DNA from: Urechidicola croceus
GTDB taxonomy: Bacteria > Bacteroidota > Bacteroidia > Flavobacteriales > Flavobacteriaceae
NCBI RefSeq assembly: GCF_001761325.1
Contig: NZ_CP017478.1
Coordinates: 1,943,501-2,007,500, forward strand
Reading direction: 5' to 3'
Length of the DNA: 64,000 bases
The translations under genes were made by a program, and so were the position numbers. The notes under the pieces are model-generated. The model saw only the letters and a program-made list of their open reading frames with translations. It was not told the DNA's origin and ran no database searches. Of this stretch, positions 59,287 through 64,000 are shown piece after piece (the first letter of the stretch is position 1; the number at the start of each line of letters is the position of its first letter).

Positions 59287-60915
59287 ATGGCGAATGCATT
59301 TTTTAATGTTCCAAAAGCGGTAAATGAACCTGTAAAATCATATGCTCCGAACACTCCTGAGCGCAAACAAGTTTTAGACACTTATAAAAAAATGTACAAT
59401 GAAACGATTGACGTTCCAATGTATATTGGTAGTGAAGAAGTGAGAACAGGTCATACTGCAACAATGTCTCCACCACATGACCACAAACATATTCTAGGAA
59501 CATACCACAAAGCAGAGAAACAGCATGTTGACCTAGCAATTTCAACCGCACTAGAAGCAAAAGAAAAATGGGCCTCAACTTCATGGGAACACCGCGCAGC
59601 AATATTTCTTAAAGCAGCCGAACTTTTAAGTGGCCCTTATAGAGCAAAAATGAATGCAGCTACAATGTTAGCACAATCAAAAAATGTTTTTCAAGCAGAA
59701 ATTGATGCTGCATGTGAATTGATTGATTTCTTAACATTTAACGTACAATTTATGACTGAAATTTATCAGAATCAACCTATTTCTGATAAAGGAATTTGGA
59801 ACAGAATGGAATACCGCCCTTTAGAAGGGTTCATTTATGCTGTAACTCCTTTCAACTTCACTGCAATTGCTGCCAATTTATGTGCTGCACCTGTAATGTT
59901 AGGAAACGTATGTGTGTGGAAGCCATCAGATAGCCAAGTATATTCTGCTCAGGTAATTGTTGAATTATTTAAAGAAGCAGGACTACCTGATGGAGTTATC
60001 AATGTTGTATATGGTGACCCTGTAATGATTACAAATACTATACTTGAACATAAAGAATTTTCAGGATTACATTTTACTGGATCTACTAATATATTTAAAA
60101 GTTTGTGGGCCCAGATTGGTCAAAACATAAATAAATATAAATCATATCCTCGTATTGTTGGAGAAACTGGTGGTAAAGATTTTATATGGGCACATCCAAG
60201 TGCAAATCCTATTGCAGTTGCAACTGCGATGTCAAGAGGAGCATTCGAATATCAAGGTCAAAAATGCTCTGCTGCCTCAAGAAGTTATGTTCCTAAAAGC
60301 ATTTGGAATGATGTTAAAAAACGCCTGACTAAAGATGTTAATTCTATGAAAATGGGAAGTCCTGAAGACCCATCAAACTTTATCAATGCAGTAATTCATG
60401 AAGGTTCATTTGATAAAATTACTAAATATATTGACAAAGCAAAATCAGATAGTGATTCTGAAGTTATTTTAGGTGGAAATTACGACAAATCAAAAGGATA
60501 TTTTATTGAGCCAACAGTTATTGTCACTACCAATCCAAACTATACAACTATGGAAACAGAATTGTTTGGTCCTGTTTTAACTATTTATGTTTATGAAGAT
60601 GCTGATTGGAAATCAACTTTAAAAATGGTTGATGAAACATCAGAATATGCATTGACTGGTGCAATATATAGTCAAGATCGTTATGCTATAGAATACGCTT
60701 CAAAAGTATTAGAAAATGCAGCTGGAAACTTTTATATTAATGATAAACCTACTGGTGCTGTTGTTGGGCAACAACCTTTTGGTGGCGGACGTGGATCTGG
60801 TACAAATGATAAAGCCGGATCAATTTGGAACTTGTTACGTTGGGTTTCTCCTCGAACTATTAAAGAAGCCTTGGTTCTTCCAATTGATTATAGATATCCT
60901 TTTCTAGGACATTAA
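59287..60915 (+). CDS. pruA: L-glutamate gamma-semialdehyde dehydrogenase (delta-1-pyrroline-5-carboxylate dehydrogenase)
   Basis: 542 residues from ATG 59287 (MANAFFNVPKAVNEPVKSYA), the start seen across the family; upstream ATGs at 59194 and 59227 lie before the promoter box. The aldehyde dehydrogenase motifs are WNRMEYRPLEGF, PFNFTAIAANL, FTGSTNIFKSLW, Glu in GETGGKD and the catalytic Cys in YQGQKCSAASR. The standalone form of PutA's second domain: it oxidises glutamate semialdehyde to glutamate with NAD+ in proline catabolism. No proline dehydrogenase gene is adjacent. Confidence 0.96.
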   Translation: MANAFFNVPKAVNEPVKSYAPNTPERKQVLDTYKKMYNETIDVPMYIGSEEVRTGHTATMSPPHDHKHILGTYHKAEKQHVDLAISTALEAKEKWASTSWEHRAAIFLKAAELLSGPYRAKMNAATMLAQSKNVFQAEIDAACELIDFLTFNVQFMTEIYQNQPISDKGIWNRMEYRPLEGFIYAVTPFNFTAIAANLCAAPVMLGNVCVWKPSDSQVYSAQVIVELFKEAGLPDGVINVVYGDPVMITNTILEHKEFSGLHFTGSTNIFKSLWAQIGQNINKYKSYPRIVGETGGKDFIWAHPSANPIAVATAMSRGAFEYQGQKCSAASRSYVPKSIWNDVKKRLTKDVNSMKMGSPEDPSNFINAVIHEGSFDKITKYIDKAKSDSDSEVILGGNYDKSKGYFIEPTVIVTTNPNYTTMETELFGPVLTIYVYEDADWKSTLKMVDETSEYALTGAIYSQDRYAIEYASKVLENAAGNFYINDKPTGAVVGQQPFGGGRGSGTNDKAGSIWNLLRWVSPRTIKEALVLPIDYRYPFLGH

Positions 60916-60936
60916 TTAATTGTAAATAAAGTTATT

Positions 60937-60960
60937 AAACACGCCAATGGCGTGTTTTTT
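60937..60960 (+). terminator. intrinsic terminator after pruA
   Basis: AAACACGCC (60937-60945) pairs with GGCGTGTTT (60949-60957) around AAT, followed by TTT. Confidence 0.85.
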
Positions 60961-60985
60961 AGTTTTATATTAAGTCATAATTCCG

Positions 60986-60993
60986 TATTTTTG
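60986..60993 (+). promoter_or_regulatory. -7 promoter box of the hydrolase gene (TATTTTTG)
   Basis: TATTTTTG matches TAnnTTTG, 22 bp before the ATG at 61016. Confidence 0.6.
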
Positions 60994-61015
60994 ATTAGCC
61001 TATAAAACTTATCCT

Positions 61016-62731
61016 ATGAAAAAAATTACTCTTGCTTCTGTCTTTTCCTTTATTTACTTAATTGCATTTTCTCAAGAACCAACTACTTTTACCTCTACTA
61101 TTATTCCTGATTTATCAATGTACGGTGAAAGTATTTCATATCCTGGAACCGGAGAATATCAAATATTCTTAGGTAGCGATAATGAATTAAACAAACCCGT
61201 AATTATAACCGATGGTTTTGACCCTAGAGACACTTGGGGTACTAATACAATATACAACCAATTGTCATTTGATAATGCAGGAACTCAAACAAATTTTGCC
61301 GATATGCTTAGAGCGGAAGGTTTTGACATCGTCATTCTAAACTTTCCAGTTTACACTAGAACTGAAGACGGAATGGAAATAGATGGTGGTACAGATTTTA
61401 TTGAAAGAAATGCAATGCTTTTGGTTGAACTCATAAACATAATTAACACTCAAAAGATAGGTGACGAACAAAATGTAATTGTTGGCCCTAGCATGGGAGG
61501 TCTTATTTCTAGATACGCCTTAAACTATATGGAAAGTGAATCATTGGAACATGATACAAGATTATGGGTCTCTTTTGATGCTCCTCATCACGGTGTAAAT
61601 GCTCCAATTGGTCTACAACATTTATTTAACTTTTTAGCGTTTGGCTTAGACTTTGGATTTCTTGGAAATTACAGTATTGAGTCTTTACAACCACTTGTTG
61701 AAGGAATGTTTAAATCATCAGCAGGTAGACAAATGCTCACAGATCAATTTGAACCACACTTAATGGCTGGTAGTGAAGTCAATTTTGATCCTTCAATTAC
61801 ACTACCTATTAACCATCCATATTTTACAACTTTTTACACAAACTTGAAAAGCCTAACAACAACTGGATTTCCAGGAAACCCTAGAAAAATATCTTTAATT
61901 AACGGAAGTGGAATTGGCAACCCTTATCTTGATATAAATGGAATTGACATTGTGCCTGGAAGAGAAATATTAAATACTACAATTGAAGATGTTGGAGGAC
62001 TAACAGACATTACTTTAAAGGCTAATTTTTCTCCTTATAGTTCTCAAGAAATTGCTGTGAGTTCAATTCAAATAAACATTCTTGGAAGTACAACAACTGC
62101 AAATTCACAAGCATTTTCTTATTCTGACGGAATCGGAGCGTCTCCAGGGGGGTTATTTAATATAGGTGCATTTACTGAAGGCCTTGACAATTCCGATCCA
62201 ATTGTGAGTGAATTTATCAATTCATTACAAATTGACAAATTCAGTTTTGTACCAACTGTTAGTTCGATGGCTTTAGAAATAACCGACAATGAAGTTAATT
62301 GGTTTCACGCACCAACTAATTTGATTTCAGCAAATGAAACTCGGGGAGTTAATGATACTACTCCATTCGATGCTTGGTTAATGCCTGATGATAACCAAAC
62401 ACACACTTTACTTACTAGCGAAGGCGCAAACTTTTTATGGGAAGAAATTGTTTCGGCATCATTAAAAACTGATGAATTTTCACTTAACAACTCTTTTGCT
62501 GTTTTAGGAAATCCTGTAAAAAATCAAATCCGTATTCAAATAAATGATAGAAGTATTAAAAACATATCTACTAAAATTTATTCAATAACTGGATTAGAAT
62601 TATTTACCAATAAATTCAACACTTTATCTTCAAACCAAATAGAAATACCTATAAATTTAAATTCTGGAATTTATATACTTGAATTAATTCATAAAAATGA
62701 AGTTTTCAAAACTAAAATTATTGTAGAATAA
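61016..62731 (+). CDS. secreted alpha/beta hydrolase with T9SS type A sorting domain
   Basis: 571 residues with a signal peptide ending LIAFSQ. The N-terminal 250 residues are an alpha/beta hydrolase: VIITDGFDP, VILNFPVYTR, and the nucleophile elbow VGPSMGGLISRYAL with Ser159. The region resembles lipase/PGAP1-like esterases. The last 85 residues, from FAVLGNPVKNQIRIQI to FKTKIIVE, match the T9SS type A (Por secretion) C-terminal domain. It is therefore exported across the outer membrane, probably an extracellular esterase or lipase; the substrate is not predictable. Confidence 0.88.
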   Translation: MKKITLASVFSFIYLIAFSQEPTTFTSTIIPDLSMYGESISYPGTGEYQIFLGSDNELNKPVIITDGFDPRDTWGTNTIYNQLSFDNAGTQTNFADMLRAEGFDIVILNFPVYTRTEDGMEIDGGTDFIERNAMLLVELINIINTQKIGDEQNVIVGPSMGGLISRYALNYMESESLEHDTRLWVSFDAPHHGVNAPIGLQHLFNFLAFGLDFGFLGNYSIESLQPLVEGMFKSSAGRQMLTDQFEPHLMAGSEVNFDPSITLPINHPYFTTFYTNLKSLTTTGFPGNPRKISLINGSGIGNPYLDINGIDIVPGREILNTTIEDVGGLTDITLKANFSPYSSQEIAVSSIQINILGSTTTANSQAFSYSDGIGASPGGLFNIGAFTEGLDNSDPIVSEFINSLQIDKFSFVPTVSSMALEITDNEVNWFHAPTNLISANETRGVNDTTPFDAWLMPDDNQTHTLLTSEGANFLWEEIVSASLKTDEFSLNNSFAVLGNPVKNQIRIQINDRSIKNISTKIYSITGLELFTNKFNTLSSNQIEIPINLNSGIYILELIHKNEVFKTKIIVE

Positions 62732-63361
62732 TTACGGTTTATACTTCAAAGGAATATGTACCACTTTTTTAGTCTCAAAAAAATCTTCTTCAAAATAATC
62801 AGTTAAATCAAAAATGGTGGCTTTTGGAAAATTAATTAATTCTTCTGTTAAGTCACCTCCTTTTAAATATAAAATTCCATTTTTCAGTTCGTGATTTGAT
62901 TTTTTACGAATCTTCTTCTTTGTCCATTTTACAAAATCGTCCATCTTCGTTACTGCTCTACTTACAATAAAGTCAAATTCTCCCTTCACTTTTTCAGCAC
63001 GCCCATGTTCTGCTTTAACATTTTTCAATCCCAATGCTTTTGCAACTTCATTCACAACTTTTATTTTTTTTCCTATTGAATCAACTAAATAAAAATCAAC
63101 TTTAGGAAATAAAATTGCTAATGGAATACCAGGAAAACCTCCACCCGTACCAATATCTAAAACTTTAGATTTTGGCTCAAATGATTGGACCTTGGCTATA
63201 CCTAATGAATGTAACACATGCTTTATATATAACTCATCAATATCTTTACGAGAAATGACATTGATTTGCGCGTTCCATTCTTTATAAAGTTGTTCAAGTT
63301 GCTTAAATTGTGAAATTTGCAAATCCGTTAAATCAGAAAAGTATTTTTCTAAAATTATCAT
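62732..63361 (-). CDS. rsmG: 16S rRNA (guanine-N7) methyltransferase G
   Basis: 209 residues. The SAM site is VLDIGTGGGFPGIPLAILFP; NVISRKDIDELYIKHVLHSL and FDFIVSRAVTKMDDFVKWTK are the other family blocks. It methylates G527 of 16S rRNA. Convergent with the hydrolase gene, with adjacent stops. Confidence 0.96.
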   Translation of the reverse strand: MIILEKYFSDLTDLQISQFKQLEQLYKEWNAQINVISRKDIDELYIKHVLHSLGIAKVQSFEPKSKVLDIGTGGGFPGIPLAILFPKVDFYLVDSIGKKIKVVNEVAKALGLKNVKAEHGRAEKVKGEFDFIVSRAVTKMDDFVKWTKKKIRKKSNHELKNGILYLKGGDLTEELINFPKATIFDLTDYFEEDFFETKKVVHIPLKYKP

Positions 63362-63380
63362 CGTATAAATATTTTTTATG

Positions 63381-63388
63381 CAAAAATA
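63381..63388 (-). promoter_or_regulatory. -7 promoter box of rsmG (TATTTTTG)
   Basis: The minus strand reads TATTTTTG, 20 bp before the rsmG start. Confidence 0.6.
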
Positions 63389-63453
63389 CTATCTTGAACT
63401 GAAATAATTGTTAATTTTCTGTCGTTTAAAGAACAACTTATAAAAAAGTACAT

Positions 63454-63461
63454 TAGTTTTG
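63454..63461 (+). promoter_or_regulatory. -7 promoter box of the desaturase gene (TAGTTTTG)
   Basis: TAGTTTTG matches TAnnTTTG, 20 bp before the ATG at 63481. Confidence 0.58.
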
Positions 63462-63480
63462 TACCTTAAAACTTAAATGA

Positions 63481-64000
63481 ATGAAGACAGTAAATTTTTC
63501 TAGAAGTGATAAAACAAAGTTTTTTAGAACCCTAAATAAAAGAGTAAATCTATATTTTAAAGAAAACAATATAAAACGAACTGGTAATTGGAAGTTATAT
63601 TCTAAAGCTATTGTAATGTTTGCAATTTTTCTTGTACCAGTTGCATTAATTTTGACAGTTCCAATGCCTCAATGGCTTATGATTTTGTTAATGATAGTTA
63701 CTGGTGTTGGAATGGCAGGAGTAGGAATGAACGTAATGCACGATAGTAACCACGAATCATTTTCTAGCAAAAAATGGGTTAATAAATTAATGGGAAGTAG
63801 TATATATATACTTGCTGGAAATGTATACAACTGGAAAGTTCAACACAACGTTTTACATCATACATTTACAAATATCAAAGGACATGATGAGGATATAGAT
63901 GCTGGAAGAATAATACGTTTTTCTAAACATGCAAAATGGTTTAGCATCCACAAGTTTCAAAAATTCTATTCAATTTTCTTGTATGGATTATTGACTATTA
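63481..64000 (+). CDS. fatty acid desaturase (acyl-CoA/acyl-lipid type), truncated by window edge
   Basis: The first 173 residues are present and the frame is open to the last base. Membrane-bound desaturase features are two hydrophobic stretches (KAIVMFAIFLVPVALILTV, MILLMIVTGVGMAGVGMNVM), the first His box HDSNHE and the second HNVLHH. The third His box lies outside the window. The enzyme introduces a double bond into membrane-lipid fatty acids using a di-iron centre. Confidence 0.9.
   Translation, partial: MKTVNFSRSDKTKFFRTLNKRVNLYFKENNIKRTGNWKLYSKAIVMFAIFLVPVALILTVPMPQWLMILLMIVTGVGMAGVGMNVMHDSNHESFSSKKWVNKLMGSSIYILAGNVYNWKVQHNVLHHTFTNIKGHDEDIDAGRIIRFSKHAKWFSIHKFQKFYSIFLYGLLTI

Overview
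The window is AT-rich chromosomal DNA from a member of the Bacteroidota, most likely family Flavobacteriaceae. The evidence is a complete nqrABCDEF operon, two proteins with type IX secretion (T9SS) sorting domains, a T9SS Plug-family protein, a GLPGLI protein, a DUF3667 protein, almost no Shine-Dalgarno sequences, and many promoters with the Bacteroidota -7 box TAnnTTTG. No rRNA operon or CRISPR array was seen. One tRNA, the initiator tRNA-Met, lies at 20720-20792.

The left third (1-20.7 kb) is accessory. It opens with the end of an unidentified gene and a 1284-residue T9SS type B adhesin-like protein. A decayed REP-associated tyrosine transposase (RAYT) follows, then a two-gene RHS/YD-repeat locus with a variable C-terminal tail and two small downstream genes that may include immunity. 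From 12.7 to 13.9 kb, three modules line up beside an intact RAYT. Each module is a REP-like palindrome, the 3' tail of a small regulator gene and a terminator-like hairpin. Next is a pseudopilin/GspF operon without its ATPase or secretin (14.4-18.4 kb). A tyrosine recombinase with a 10-bp tandem repeat array then abuts the initiator tRNA.

The middle (20.8-47.9 kb) is mainly conserved chromosome. It holds era and der, a standalone protein resembling the first periplasmic domain of the T9SS motor protein GldM, an outer-membrane receptor with a GLPGLI partner, a scar where two truncated genes meet, and a MerR/LemA/triple-TPM operon. It continues with alaS, a GSCFA protein, a rhodanese, an aromatic amino acid hydroxylase with a long C-terminal extension, an M48 protease, gpmI, map, a methyltransferase, ApbE, an OmpA-like lipoprotein and a DEAD-box helicase.

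The right part (47.9-64 kb) begins with two tandem, structurally conserved small-RNA candidates on the minus strand. Each has its own promoter box and intrinsic terminator, and the pair shows a compensatory base-pair change. A dockerin-like secreted protein, the Na+-translocating NADH:quinone reductase operon, T9SS Plug, apaG, a DUF3667 protein, an NRDE protein, pruA, a T9SS-secreted hydrolase, rsmG and a truncated fatty-acid desaturase follow. ApbE (44.2 kb) probably attaches FMN to NqrB and NqrC, so the two loci work together. The T9SS-related genes at 0.2, 23.7, 55.7 and 61.0 kb are unlinked but point to one secretion apparatus.
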